Shown piece by piece: positions 11,589 through 24,294 of a DNA stretch of 64,000 nucleotides. Source of the DNA: Limnoperna fortunei. Taxonomy: Eukaryota > Mollusca > Bivalvia > Mytilida > Modiolidae. Below the pieces are notes generated by a model. It was not told the origin of the DNA. It ran no database searches and worked only from the letters and a program-made list of their open reading frames with translations. How positions within the stretch are numbered: position 1 is the first letter of the stretch; each line of letters opens with the position of its first letter. The position numbers were made by a program, and so were the translations under genes. The stretch is taken from the NCBI GenBank assembly GCA_944474755.1, contig OX104122.1:2660751-2724750 (forward strand), read 5' to 3'.

Positions 11589-11708
11589 ATGAATCAAACA
11601 CTCTAATAATACTACATCAAATTATATGCACTCTAATTACAATGCCAGAACCATAACTTTTGATATTGATAAATTGTGTTACAAGCTTTTTAAAAGATTG
11701 TTGTCTTT
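11589..11708. other. Start of 3' UTR between stop and 57-bp satellite
   Basis: 120 bp of AT-rich sequence with no canonical AATAAA. An ATTAAA overlaps the stop codon (11584-11589), too close to the stop to be a likely signal for this gene. Confidence 0.5.
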
Positions 11709-14602
11709 TATGATACAGGCAATAGTTCTAAGTGTTCACGCCAGAATCTGCAGGTTTATGTCTTGTACGATACAGGTTATAGTTCTAAGTGTATATGCCC
11801 GAGTCTGCAGGTTTATGTCTTGTACGATACAGACTATAGTTCTAAGTGTACATGCCAGAGTCTGCAGGTTTATGTCTTGTACGATACAGGTTATAGTTCT
11901 ATGTGTACATGCCTGAGTCTGCAGGTTTATGTCTTGTACGATACAGGTTATAGTTCTAAGTGTACATGCCTGAGTCTGCAGGTTTATGTCTTGTACGATA
12001 CAGGTTATAGTTCTAAGTGTACATGCCTGAGTCTGCAGGTTTATGTCTTGTACGATACAGGTTATAGTTCTATGTGTACATGCCTGAGTCTGCAGGTTTA
12101 TGTCTTGTACGATACAGGCTATAGTTCTAAGTGTACATGCCCGAGTCTGCAGGTTTATGTCTTGTACGATACAGACTAAAGTTTGAGTGTACATGCCAGA
12201 GTCTGCAGGTTTATGTCTTGTACGATACAGACTATAGTTCTAATTGTACATGCCTGAGTCTTCAGGTTTATGTCTTGTACGATAGAGGTAATAGTTCTAA
12301 GTGTACATGCCAGAGTCTGCAGGTTTACGTCTTGTACAATACAGGTTATAGTTCTATGTGTACATGCCAGAGTCTGCAGGTTTATGTCTTCTACGATAGA
12401 GGTAATAGTTCTAAGTGTACATGCCTGAGTCTGAAGGTTTATGCCTTGTACGATACAGACTATAGTTCTAAGTGTGCATGCATGAGTCTGCAGGTTTTTG
12501 TGTTGTACGATACAGACTATAGTTCTAAGTGTACATGCCTGAGTCTTCAGGTTTATGTCTTGTACGATAGAGGTAATAGTTCTAAGTGTACATGCCAGAG
12601 TCTGCAGGTTTATGTCTTGTACGATACAGACTATAGTTCTAATTGTACATGCCTGAGTCTTCAGGTTTATGTCTTGTACGATAGAGGTAATAGTTCTAAG
12701 TGTACATGCCTGAGTCTGAAGGTTTATGTCTTGTACGATACAGGTTATAGTTCTAAGTGTACATGCCTGAGTCTGCAGGTTTATGTCTTGTACGATACAG
12801 GTTATAGTTCTATGTGTACATGCCTGAGTCTGCAGGTTTATGTCTTGTACGATACAGGCTATATTCTAAGTGTACATGCCCGAGTCTGAAGGTTTATGTC
12901 TTGTACGATACAGACTAAAGTTTAAGTGTACATGCCTGAGTCTGCAGGTTTATGTCTTGTATGATACAGGCTATAGTTCTAAGTGTACATGCCATAGTCT
13001 GCAGGTTTATGTCTTGTACGATTCAGGCTATAGTTCTAAGTGTACATGCCAGAGTCTGCAGGTTTATGTCTTGTACAATACAGACTACAGTTCTAAGTGT
13101 ACATGCCTGAGTCTTCAGGTTTATGTCTTGTACGATAGAGGTAATAGTTCTAAGTGTACATGCCCGAGTCTGCAGGTTTATGTCTTGTACGATACAGACT
13201 AAAGTTTAAGTGTACATGCCAGAGTCTGCAGGTTTATGTCTTGTACGATACAGACTATAGTTCTAATTGTACATGCCTGAGTCTTCAGGTTTATGTCTTG
13301 TACGATAGAGGTAATAGTTCTAAGTGTACATGCCAGAGTCTGCAGGTTTATGTCTTGTACAATACAGGTTATAGTTCTATGTGTACATGCCAGAGTCTGC
13401 AGGTTTATGTCTTCTACGATAGAGGTAATAGTTCTAAGTGTACATGCCTGAGTCTGAAGGTTTATGCCTTGTACGATACAGACTATAGTTCTAAGTGTAC
13501 ATGCATGAGTCTGCAGGTTTTTGTGTTGTACGATACAGACTATAGTTCTAAGTGTACATGCCTGAGTCTTCAGGTTTATGTCTTGTACGATAGAGGTAAT
13601 AGTTCTAAGTGTACATGCCAGAGTCTGCAGGTTTATGTCTTGTACGATACAGACTATAGTTCTAATTGTACATGCCTGAGTCTTCAGGTTTATGTCTTGT
13701 ACGATAGAGGTAATAGTTCTAAGTGTACATGCCTGAGTCTGAAGGTTTATGTCGTACGATACAGGTTATAGTTCTATGTGTACATGCCTGAGTCTGCAGG
13801 TTTATGTCTTGTACGATACAGGCTATAGTTCTAAGTGTAGATGCCCGAGTCTGAAGGTTTATGTCTTGTACGATACAGACTAAAGTTTAAGTGTACATGC
13901 CCGAGTCTGCAGGTTTATGTCTTGTATGATACAGGCTATAGTTCTAAGTGTACATGCCAGAGTCTGCAGGTTTATGTCTTGTACGATTCAGGCTATAGTT
14001 CTAAGTGTACATGCCAGAGTCTGCAGGTTTATGTCTTGTACGATACAGATTATAGTTCTAAGTGTACATGCCTGAGTCTTCAGGTTTATGTCTTGTACGA
14101 TACAGGTTATAGTTCTATGTGTACATGCCTGAGTCTGCAGGTTTATGTCTTGTACGATACAGGCTATAGTTCTACGTGTACATGCCCGAGTCTGAAGGTT
14201 TATGTCTTGTACGATACAGACTAAAGTTTAAGTGTACATGCCCGAGTCTGCAGGTTTATGTCTTGTATGATACAGGCTATAGTTCTAAGTGTACATGCCA
14301 GAGTCTGCAGGTTTATGTCTTGTACGATTCAGGCTATAGTTCTAAGTGTACATGCCAGAGTCTGCAGGTTTATGTCTTGTACGATACAGACTATAGTTCT
14401 AAGTGTACATGCCTGAGTCTTCAGGTTTATGTCTTGTACGATAGAGGTAATAGTTCTAAGTGTACATGCCTGAGTCTGAAGGTTTATGCCTTGTACGATA
14501 CAGACAATAGTTCTAAGTGTACATGCATGAGTCTGCAGGTTTTTGTGTTGTACCATACAGACTATAGTTCTAAGTGTACATGCCTGAGTCTGCAGGTTTA
14601 TG
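11709..14602. repeat. 57-bp minisatellite array (about 51 copies) with higher-order structure
   Basis: Unit core: GTACATGCCTGAGTCTGCAG, GTTTATGTCTTGTACGATAC, then AGGTTATAGTTCTAAGT. The period is 57 bp (19 codons), so + strand ORFs of up to 252 codons appear with repeated CLSLQVYVLYD, and minus-strand ORFs are open too. Variant monomers (CAGACTAAAGTTT, AGAGGTAATAG, CTGAAGGTTTATG) recur in blocks: the pattern at 12181 reappears at 13204, and that at 13850 reappears about 342 bp later. Not regarded as coding. Confidence 0.96.
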
Positions 14603-15158
14603 CTGATATTGTACAGATAATCATAAATTTAGCATGTAATCACTGCAACAGCAGGAATTGCATTTGAACACTTTTGGGAAAGAATATTCTCATTACTTAG
14701 GGTGCGTGGGGTAAAAGTGGGGAAGGGCGCGTGGAGTGGTAAAGACAATTACAATGATATATTACAATAAATTTATAAATGTTTTTAACTTGTGATATTT
14801 TTAGTTTTATTATTATTGGTGGAAAATTTAATTGGCCTTTGAGCGTGGAAGATTCCTAATGATATACATTGTACAGACATTCGATCAATCTTCTTTTAAT
14901 TGTTCAAGTGTATCGTAAATAGACTTGACATTTGGTACATGTTCCACTACATGCATGCTCATTGTGAAATTGATACTTGGTAATAAAAATGTATAGTTTA
15001 AAAGGAGGGAAAAAGCCCTTGGTACAGGGATATAGTTACACTGTTACATTGAATTATACCAATCCAACAGTGCCCAAGTCCTCAACGAAATATATCGTGT
15101 TCCTGCATTCAATGGGAGATCATGCAAAGTAAATTATATTTATTTATAATCATAATTC
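14603..15158. other. Intergenic sequence after the 57-bp array
   Basis: Contains a G-rich patch (GGGGTAAAAGTGGGGAAGGG, about 14708-14730). No gene seen. Confidence 0.5.
14766..14771 (+). promoter_or_regulatory. Candidate polyadenylation signal AATAAA
   Basis: First canonical AATAAA on the + strand that I found downstream of the Roco/death stop codon. If used, the 2.9-kb satellite would sit in the 3' UTR. Inference only; a non-canonical signal before the array is equally possible. Confidence 0.3.
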
Positions 15159-15336
15159 GGGGCCTCGGTGGGCGAGTGGTTAAGGTGTCTATAATTGATC
15201 ACGTTGTCTGTCAACACTGAGGGTCGTGGTTTCTCTCCGGGTACTCCGGCTTCCTCCCGCCAATACAAACTGTACACCATGCAAAAGCTGAAAAATTGCT
15301 AAAAGTGGCGTTAAACATCATTCAAACGAACAAAAG
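15159..15336 (+). mobile_element. tRNA-derived SINE, internally deleted
   Basis: Starts GGGGCCTCGGTGGGCGAGTG with an A-box-like GGGCGAGTGGTTAAG at 15170-15184, and shares GATCACGTTGTCTGTCAACA with the other copies. The B box and adjacent body are deleted: GAGGGTCGTGG runs straight into TCTCCGGGTACTCCGGCTTC. It ends with GCTGAAAAATTGC, GGCGTTAAAC and a degenerate CAAA tail. Confidence 0.82.
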
Positions 15337-16077
15337 TCCAGATGGCAATTCACAAACATAGTAATTAAGTGTTTTCTAGCATTACTAGCGAAAATAACGA
15401 TATACAGTCAGTTGAAATTGCAATGCATGATCAAAGTGTTTTCTTTTAATATTGTCAGCAATAAGAGTATGACTACTGCAAATGTAAATGTTTTGTCCTC
15501 CTCTCATATTACTTCAACCAACCAAGTATAAATACCAGTACTGTATGCTTATATTGAGAGCTTTGCTCCAACATCCTGTATTTTTAACTCTGGCGACATT
15601 TGGAATTGTTTTTTTCATGAGGTTAAACGCCATCTTTGACAACAATGTTTCCCACATATGAAGGCAGTTTATATTGTCAATTACGGCTGGACACAACCTG
15701 TTGAACGTTATTTGACTCAAATGACGAAATCCGGAGTCAAGGAAACAGACCAAACATCAAAAGACAAAATTTAAGGGATATTTAAAAATCTAAATTCAGT
15801 CAAGAAAAAGGACAAGGAGAAAATAGTAAATGTTTGTTTCAGTCAAACATTACATGAAATAATAAAAGAAAAATATAAACACTTGGTGCTGGGGAACAGA
15901 AACACCCTAAAAAGAAATGTGAAATTCAAAGCGTATGTATCTATCGCCTATGGCTTTCATTAATACATCCCACGTAGTAGCGGAGTAATATTTTATGTTT
16001 AATCCGTTTTTTTTTCGCGCCGTCCATCAGTTCATCCTTGATTTATTCATTTTGCTTTCAAATGCTTTATATAAGAT
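15337..16077. other. Unique intergenic sequence
   Basis: A minus-strand ORF at 15514-15753 (79 codons) has no recognised domain, and the surrounding frame is not maintained. I do not call a gene. Confidence 0.5.
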
Positions 16078-18466
16078 TGCAACCATTATTGGATATACAT
16101 GTATGGTCCCGTCTCATGTACAACCATTATTGGATATACATGTATGGTCCCGTCTCATGTACAACCATTATTGGATATACATGTATGGTCCCGTCTAATG
16201 AACAACCATTATTGGATATACATGTATGGTCCCGTCTAATCAACAACCATTATTGGATATACATGTATGGTCCCGTCTCATCAACAACCATTATTGGATA
16301 TACATGTATGGTCCCGTCTCATGAACAACCATTATTGGATATACATGTAGGGTCCCGTCACATCAACAACCATTATTGGATATAGATGTATGGTCCCGTC
16401 TCATGAACAACCATTATTGGATATACATGTATGGTCCCGTCTCATCAACAACCATTATTGGATATAGATGTATGGTCCCGTCTCATGAACAACCATTATT
16501 GGATATACATGTAGGGTCCCGTCACATCAACAACCATTATTGGATATACATGTATGGTCCCGTCTCATAAACAACCATTATTGGATATACATGTAGGGTC
16601 CCGTCACATCAACAACCATTACTGGATATAGATGTATGGTCCCGTCTCATGAACAACCATTATTGGATATACATGTATGGTCCCGTCTCATGAACAACCA
16701 TTATTGGATATACATGTATGGTCTCGTCTCATAAACAACCAGTATTGGATATACATGTATGGTCCCGTCTCATCAACAACCATTATTGGATATAGATGTA
16801 TGGTCCCGTCTCATGAACAACCATTATTGGATATACATGTATGGTCCCGTCTCATAAACAACCAGTATTGGATATACATGTAGGGTCCCGTCACATCAAC
16901 AACCATTATTGGATATACATGTATGGTCCCGTCTCATAAACAACCATTATTGGATATACATGTAGGGTCCCGTCACATCAACAACCATTACTGGATATAG
17001 ATGTATGGTCCCGTCTCATGAACAACCATTATTGGATATACATGTATGGTCCCGTCTCATGAACAACCATTATTGGATATACATGTAGGGTCCCGTCTCA
17101 TCAACAACCATTATTGGATATACATGTAGGGTCCCGTCTCATAAACAACCATTATTGGATATACATGTATGGTCCCGTCTCATCAACAACCATTATTGGA
17201 TGGATATACATGTATGGTCCCGTCTCATCAACAACCATTATTGGATATACATGTAGGGTCCCGTCTCATCAACAACCATTATTGGATATACATGTATGGT
17301 CCCGTCTCATCAACAACCATTATTGAATATACATGTAGGGTCCCGTCCCATGAACAACCATTATTGGATATACATGTATGGTCCCGTCTCATAAACAACC
17401 ATTATTGGATATACATGTAGGGTCCCGTCCCATGAACAACCATTATTGGATATACATTATGGTCCCGTCTCATGAACAACCATTATTGGATATACATGTA
17501 TGGTCCCGTCTCATCAACAACCATTATTGGATATACATGTAGGGTCCCGTCTCATAAACAACCATTATTGGATATACATGTAGGGTTCCCGTCTCATCAA
17601 CAACCATTATTGGATATACATGTAGGGTCCCGTCTCATAAACAACCATTATTGGATATACATGTAGGGTCCCGTCCCATGAACAACCATTATTGGATATA
17701 CATGTAGGGTCCCGTCCCATGAACAACCATTATTGGATATACATGTATGGTCCCGTCTCATCAACAACCATTATTGGATATACATGTAGGGTCCCGTCTC
17801 ATCAACAACCATTATTGGATATACATGTATGGTCCCGTCTCATCAACAACCATTATTGGATATACATGTATGGTCCCGTCTCATCAACAACCATTATTGG
17901 ATATACATGTAGGGTCACGTCCCATGAACAACCATTATTGGGTATACATGTATGGTCCCGTCTCATAAACAACCATTATTGGATATACATGTATGGTCCC
18001 GTCTCATGAACAACCATTATTGGATATACATGTATGGTCCCGTCCCATGAACAACCATTATTGGATATACATGTATGGTCCCGTCCCATGAACAACCATT
18101 ATTGGATATACATGTAGGGTCCCGTCTCATCAACAACCATTATTGGATATACATGTATGGTCCCGTCTCATCAACAACCATTATTGGATATACATGTATG
18201 GTCCCGTCTCATAAACAACCATTATTGGATATACATGTATGGTCCCGTCTCATCAACAACCATTATTGGATATACATGTATGGTCCCGTCTCATAAACAA
18301 CCATTATTGGATATACATGTATGGTCCCGTCTCATAAACAACCATTATTGGATATACATGTATGGTCCCGTCTCATAAACAACCATTATTGGATATACAT
18401 GTATGGTCCCGTCTCATAAACAACCATTATTGGATATACATGTATGGTCCCGTCTCATAAGCAACC
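16078..18466. repeat. 41-bp minisatellite array (about 58 copies)
   Basis: Unit: AACCATTATTGGATATACAT, GTATGGTCCCGTCTCATCAA, C. Variants swap GTATGG/GTAGGG, and TCATCAAC/TCATGAAC/TCATAAAC. Many copies contain the 10-bp palindrome ATACATGTAT. Since 41 is not a multiple of three, ORFs rotate through the three frames, giving short peptides such as NHYWIYMYGPVS; these are artefacts. The right edge abuts LINE-derived sequence. Confidence 0.96.
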
Positions 18467-18469
18467 ATG

Positions 18470-19626
18470 TAGAAAGGGGAAAAATAGTTACTTAGCTCTC
18501 AATAGTGCTGTATCAAAAGCTACTATGGTACTGACTAAACTCTATAGAACAGTAGCCCTACCAAATGTGTTGTACGGTTGCGAGGTATGGAACAACCTTA
18601 AATCTTTAGAAATATCGACATTGAACTGTTTTCAGCACCTTGTAGTTAAAGGTATATTAGACTAACAACAATCGACAAGATCCGATATGTGTGAAAGTAT
18701 CATTGGTATTTCTCCTATAACGAGTGTAATTCACAAGAGAAAGCTGTTCTTTTTTTCAAAAACTATGTTCGCTTGACTATACTTAAATGACGAAACAGAT
18801 ATTCCTAATTCGATTGTTTTCATTTCTTATGGAGGGGTCAACTAACCAGTATGGATTTATTCCGGACATTGTAAACAATTTGTGCTTTTACCAACTAAAT
18901 GACTATCTTACTCACTTCTTAACCGAGGGACTATTCCCGTCGAAAGTACAGTGGAAATCGATTGTTCACCTTGCTGTAAATGATGTTCAGGCTGACCAGT
19001 GGAGAGACAGAATATATCGCGATAGTGGCTTTAGTCTGTTCAAGAACATCCATAATTCAGTGTCCATTGCGAACTTCTGGTAGCATTTATCATCATATAG
19101 AGACATTAGAAATGTGTTTGTCATCACGAAACTTATAACCGAAATACCACATTCATCTGGAAATAGTCAATGTACTGTATGCAATCGTGTCTTTAATGAC
19201 GTATACTTGCATGTCTATTGTGAATGCTCGTGCACTGAAGACCTCCGTGATGTTTGATGGAATTTGATACTGGAACACTTCGAGTTACAATTGTACTGTG
19301 AATTGGATTTATATGATAACGAACTACTGTATCAAATGTTGTTAGGTCGGAAACCAACGAGGACGAATATAGTTACTTTGCTAAGCTATGTAATACACAT
19401 GTTGTCCAATGTATAGCTCATTACAGCCGTTCAACAAGGTTCGTCAACAATATATTTCATTATAATAATATTTCCAACTTTTGTACTAATGTTTGATTTA
19501 CTGTAAATATATTTTTTTTCGTATTGTTGTTATACATAATGTTATATTTCAATACGTGTGTATAATTTTTTTTTCTATTCATTGTATCTCAGTTTTGAAG
19601 AATTAAATAAATTAATGAATGAATGC
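18470..19626 (+). pseudogene. LINE (non-LTR retrotransposon) reverse-transcriptase 3' fragment, decayed
   Basis: The sequence reads as the C-terminal part of a mollusc-type LINE ORF: VLTKLYRTVALPNVLYGCEV (the RT thumb region), then SDMCESIIGISPITSVIHKR, GFIPDIVNNL, LTEGLFPSKVQWKSIV, and a zinc-knuckle-like Cx2C...HxxxC segment near 19174-19225. In-frame stops (18663, 18774, 19081, 19255) and at least one frameshift near 18780 break it. It ends in AAATTAATGAATGAATG, which looks like a short tandem 3' tail. Endonuclease and the catalytic RT core are absent, so the copy is dead and 5'-truncated. Clade is uncertain. Confidence 0.78.
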
Positions 19627-21047
19627 TTTAAAAAAATATTGTGTTTAGGACAATACATTAAAAGTGATAACTATCGCATAAATAACGCGATAACTATATC
19701 GTAAAAAATATGTCACCTTGGTAATTTTGAAAACATTTTAATGGAATATTTGAACAAAGCCAAGTGAACCCTCATCCCCGGGTAGCGGATGTTAGAGGTA
19801 ATATATAGAAGTTTTAAGTTTAGTTAAAGTGAGAAATTTCAAGATCAATATTTTATGACTTGTTTACGTCATTTATTTATATTGACACTTAATGTCTAAG
19901 GCCATTCGTTGGTCAGTAAAAATACCTGTCATCCATCTCGATTCCACACGATTACCTTGACAAGGAAGCTGCTATTGTAATGCATTTGAGAGAACTAAAT
20001 CTAGGAGTCAATTGATCTTATAGGGAATCTCGGTGTTTTAATACTAATACAAGGTTGACACCCAAATATTTAATACTTTCTTTTCTGTAAACATGACACT
20101 TTCTACTGACACTGCAAAAATCATTTGCACTACATTTATAATAGATGTGAGTAAACTGCAACTGGACCATACTATTGTATTAATAAATTTCACATTCCAA
20201 ACTAAGCTACAAAATCGTGTCTTGCTACCTTCTCATTGGATAGTAAGCACTCGTGTTTTCGAGCAGACGACAAAGAAAAACAACGTCGGAAATTGTTGCG
20301 CGATTACTCTAGCATCATTTGATATGCACTGCTGAAAGCTAGTCAATAGTTTAAAGAATTATGCGACTTGCACACTTTCAAGAGCGATGTCTAGACTGTG
20401 AACGACATTTGTAAGCGAATGGGGAAATTTTTAGAACGCTGGGAAGCACATTTTCTGTTATTTTATTTCTTTTTATGCTGAGAAAACAACGATAAGTTTT
20501 TTTTTAAAGTTATCCCGTTGTGTTAATTCGTATAAATTAACATGCATACGGCTTATCAGCAGCAAACCATAAGAGATCGTTACGCTGGTAGGCCATGCTT
20601 TTACGAATTATGTCGTTCCCCCCCCCCCCCGGATGTAATTGTTTTATGATTTATTGAAATGTTAAGGAAAGGAAAAGTCTAGTTAAAACACATAAAACAT
20701 AAAGGAGAATGATTTACTTGATAATGACTCTTTTTTTTCTAGTGCGTTCTACTCGTACATGTACTTGGAATTTTATGGTTTTCTGGCCGATTTTTCTTTG
20801 ATTTTCAAAGTTTCGCTATGTGAAAGACATTATTGCTACTGTTCTGAAAATATTATGCATAGACCAAGTCTTGAGTTTTTAAGTCGGCTCCACCTAAGCT
20901 AAGATGTATTTTATTGTTGGTGTGTTTGTTTTAATGTGGTTTTCCACTTCTTTTCACATTGTTTCAGCGATACAAATAGCGCGCACAATTTAAAAGAGGA
21001 TGAAGTTGGTGTACCACGTAAACCACTCGATATTTATCAAGAAAGTT
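19627..21047. other. Unique intergenic sequence
   Basis: No supportable gene. A C13 run lies at 20618-20630. An ORF at 20093-20335 has no domain features. At 20967 an acceptor-like TTGTTTCAG precedes an open frame (DTNSAHNLKEDEVGVPRKP) that ends at 21124, but its last third is SINE-derived, so I do not call an exon. Confidence 0.45.
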
Positions 21048-21092
21048 TGCAATCCTTGCCAATTAAATTAAATCAGTCAAACACCCTTACGG
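21048..21092 (-). mobile_element. Short SINE fragment, antisense
   Basis: GCAATCCTTGCCAATTAAAT followed by a degraded remainder matches the antisense SINE body at about 2300-2340. Only about 45 bp remain. Confidence 0.45.
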
Positions 21093-21148
21093 CAGTAAGA
21101 ACTTTAGTATGTCGCTGGAAATAAACATAACACACCGAATTTACTCCA

Positions 21149-21185
21149 CACACACACACACACCCTCACACACCCTCACACACAA
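21149..21185. repeat. (CA)n microsatellite with CCCT interruptions
   Basis: CACACACACACACACA followed by two CCTCACACAC interruptions. Confidence 0.9.
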
Positions 21186-22185
21186 TTCTACGTCATTTAA
21201 TGTATAGAGAATTGTTTTATTTAATTTAAAAATCTATCAATGAATTACTCAATATAGATATCGTGTCTGTGTATATTGATCATAATTTAACTAGCCTTCA
21301 ATGAATGGTTGACTCGAATAACCAAATTCTGTTGTTAAAAAACGCTATACAATCAATAGTACACATTCTTGAAACAATCATTTTCAATCGGTATATTATT
21401 TTCTTCTGTTTGAACTACTCTTACGCGACGAGGAGTGCATGTCTTGAAGGGCTGTTACAATTACAAAACTGTACTCCAACAGGAAAGCGGATGCGTTTGG
21501 CGTATATCCTTATAAATAGCTCGGGATAGAATATTGCAGCATAAAAGTCCAGCCCGTGGTAAAACAATAATAGAACACAGCCTCCACGAATCATTTCTTA
21601 ATTAAAAGCGACAGTTTATCGGATCAATTACAACAAATATTAGAGACCTTCAATCGTGAGTTAATATTCAATCAGGTCAAATTCTATATTTAATGGCAAT
21701 AAATTGAACATTGCTTTTATTCCGAAAAGAATGTACTTGATCGGCTTTGCTTAATTTTCAGACGAAGCGTGGATTATAATCCAAGTTGTTAGCATAATGC
21801 AATTGGAATCAAAGACGCATTAACGCTGTTTTAGAACACTATTATTACGATATTGATTTGTAACTAGCATGAATCGTTATAGCAATACACAATAGAAAAC
21901 AGTAACCTTTGGAGCAATGCAAGTAAGAAAGCTTCGAAGTGAAAGATTTTTTCGAAACAGTAAGGCATCTGACGAAACTTCAAAATTATGATCTTTCACA
22001 ATAGTGAACCTTTGGGGAAGTAAACGGTTTTTTTACAATAAATCTTTGAAAACATGCAACTGTTCTAAAAATTATCTTGTATCAATTTATCCCATAAACA
22101 TTTTGTCCAACTTTTATGAAGTACCGATCCATAAGACGTGTGATTTGTTTTTAATATTTACTTGATCACGGGTAAAGACATATCA
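21186..22185. other. Unique intergenic sequence
   Basis: AT-rich; no repeat array or gene recognised. The + strand ORF at 21305-21529 shows no family features. Confidence 0.5.
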
Positions 22186-22380
22186 TAGCATCACAGTTTT
22201 ATTGCGTTAGGAGAGGGAGCCAGGAAAACCAGAGTGCCCCTTGAGCCCCGTCGACGATCTACAGGAAACCTGGATGGAGTTGAGAGCTTTCGTCATACTT
22301 GACCTTACAGCCTCCGTGCTGACCCACCGGCGATCAATATTAGATGACCCCGTTCATTCACCCATTGAGGCATTTTTACC
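22186..22380. mobile_element. Candidate dispersed repeat remnant
   Basis: GC-richer than its surroundings, with phrases typical of bivalve dispersed elements (AGCCAGGAAAACCAGAGTGC; CAGGAAACCTGGATGGAG; CCTTACAGCCTCCGTGCTGA). No second copy inside this window, so the call rests on composition and memory of similar elements. Confidence 0.3.
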
Positions 22381-22506
22381 AAGAGAAAAATGTCTGACAG
22401 TTTGTTAAAAAAACATGTACACGTGTAATACTTTAAATATTTATAAGTTAAGCCTTTTTGATAACATTGGTGTCAAAGTGTCCGTACTATGAAATTTTTT
22501 AAGTTA

Positions 22507-22660
22507 AGTTTGTTAGTTTGTTTTAATCATTTTTTAAGCTATATCATGTCGTCCAGTGTTTATTTGAGAAGGAAGCCGGACTACCCGTAGAAAACTCCGA
22601 CTTTCCGTAGGAAAACTTGCTATCCCTGTCAATTAGGATTGGAGTTGAGTACATCGTATT
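22507..22660 (-). mobile_element. 5'-truncated SINE, antisense
   Basis: Same body as the copy at 2168-2350: GAAGGAAGCCGGACTACCCG, AGGAAAACTTGCTATCCCTG, TCAATTAGGATTGGAGTTGA, with a degenerate TTTG tail at the left. Head missing. Confidence 0.75.
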
Positions 22661-23417
22661 GCATTTTGGACTCCCGTCCCAAACCCCCAAAACGGTCCTT
22701 TAATAGCTGACAGTGAAAATGTTTCATATGTTGGCGTGTACTAACTGTAGTTTATTTTAAACATATTTGAATATCCCATTGCAAACTAATACATAAATCA
22801 GGTCTATGCTTTCCAACATATTTCAGCTTCTTCCTTACAAGTGCAGGTCAATTAGGCATCATACGAGGTTAATGCCATAGAGTCCATATGTATTACATTT
22901 GTGATTGATTGGTTGATTGATTAGGTGATAGATAGATTGATTGAATGGGTAACGTGCAGAATTATAGTTAAGCAATATTTAGGACAAGAACATGAGAAGA
23001 GACCAAACATACATGTGTGCATCCGTGGTCTGATATGTAGAAATAAACAAAGATAAGATACACATAATTCTACAACGTGTTAGGTCCATCAAATAAACGG
23101 GTCTCCGAAAATGCTAGCGATTTGATGACGAAGACCTTTAATGCATCTCTATTTTAGGCTTTTCGTTTTTTCATAAAAATTTCCAGGGCTTCGTGTTTTA
23201 TGTCTTTAACGCCACACTTCGCTTGAGGTAAATACAAAAATAAACTGACAATGGCTTTTGTAGTAATTATGCTCTCGACATGCAAATAAATGTTCTATGT
23301 TAGCTTGACTTTGGTGTACAATACGCTGGTCCAGCTCTTTGACGCCAAGATTAATATTTACCGCTCCAGATCAATGAAACCTTGCTGAAATCACCATAAA
23401 GAACAAATTTCATCCAT
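22661..23417. other. Unique intergenic sequence
   Basis: Short GATT-rich patch near 22903-22940 (ATTGATTGGTTGATTGATTA) that resembles a degraded SINE tail. No gene. Confidence 0.45.
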
Positions 23418-23690
23418 AATGTCTCTGTTATCTTCCTAAACAGTACAAGCTCTTCGTACAAAACTGTTTTTTTTCCTAACAGTACGTACTGTAGTGTTGT
23501 CACTGCTTTCTTCCTAAACAGTACATGCTGTACGTACTGTCACTGCTTTCTTCCTACACAGAACAAGATATTCGTGTTGTTACTGTTTGTTTCCTAAATA
23601 ATACGTTATCCCTGTTGTCACTGCTTTCTTCATAAACAATGCAAGCTTTTTGTATTGTCACTGCATTCTTCCTAAACGTATGTTAGAACC
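23418..23690. repeat. Degenerate tandem repeat, about 48 bp (5-6 copies)
   Basis: Repeated CACTGCTTTCTTCCTAAACA plus GTACAAGCTCTTCGTA-like halves, heavily diverged. A local GTACATGCTGTACGTAC motif is semi-palindromic. Confidence 0.65.
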
Positions 23691-24294
23691 TCATATTGTT
23701 TAGTTAAAATGCCAATTATCAAACAATCTAGTCATAACAGGCAAGACTAATTGGGGATATCGAACAATTTCTTCATATTAAGTAATGTTTTATTTTTATT
23801 TTGGACTCCTTTTCATTCCGACGCCATTCAGTGGCCTCATTTATAATATTAAGTCTTTACTAAAGTATCAACCCGAAAGAGACAAGGTTAGCCTTAAAAC
23901 TACCATTTATTAATGATTAAATGAGACAACAATATACAGGAATAATATTTTAAAACAATATATGTTGTATAAAACTGACAGTGACCTGAGTACTGAAATA
24001 AGTGGAAAGCTCGACTTCGACATCACAAAATAAGTATATAGATATCAGACCTATTGTTATCTTCACATTCGTTTGATTACTGTAATGAACAAATGTTTTA
24101 TGTGAACGTTGTCTGTTTATTTGTTTTCAACAATGCATTTCCGTCCGATATGCCGAATGTTCTTATTTTCTATTCAGAAATTTTCAGACGTAAATCGGTA
24201 ATTTGGCTGTTACAAATTGGGGTTTAATAGCAAAGCGTTTATAGAGGTAGAAAGATATATGTGCAATATCAAACGACATGACGTAGAAGACAAA
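23691..24294. other. Unique intergenic sequence
   Basis: Nothing recognised. Confidence 0.5.

Noticed and set aside
11736..14667. Family of cysteine-rich repeat proteins (CTCLSLQVYVLYD) in the 57-bp array
   Set aside because: Both strands are open and the frames are broken by a recurrent CAGACTAAAG variant; there is no start context, signal peptide or splice structure.
15514..15753. 79-codon minus-strand ORF
   Set aside because: No domain, no splice support and no conserved-looking features; could be chance.
20967..21124. Terminal exon after TTGTTTCAG
   Set aside because: The last third of the open frame is a SINE fragment, and no upstream exon in matching phase is found.
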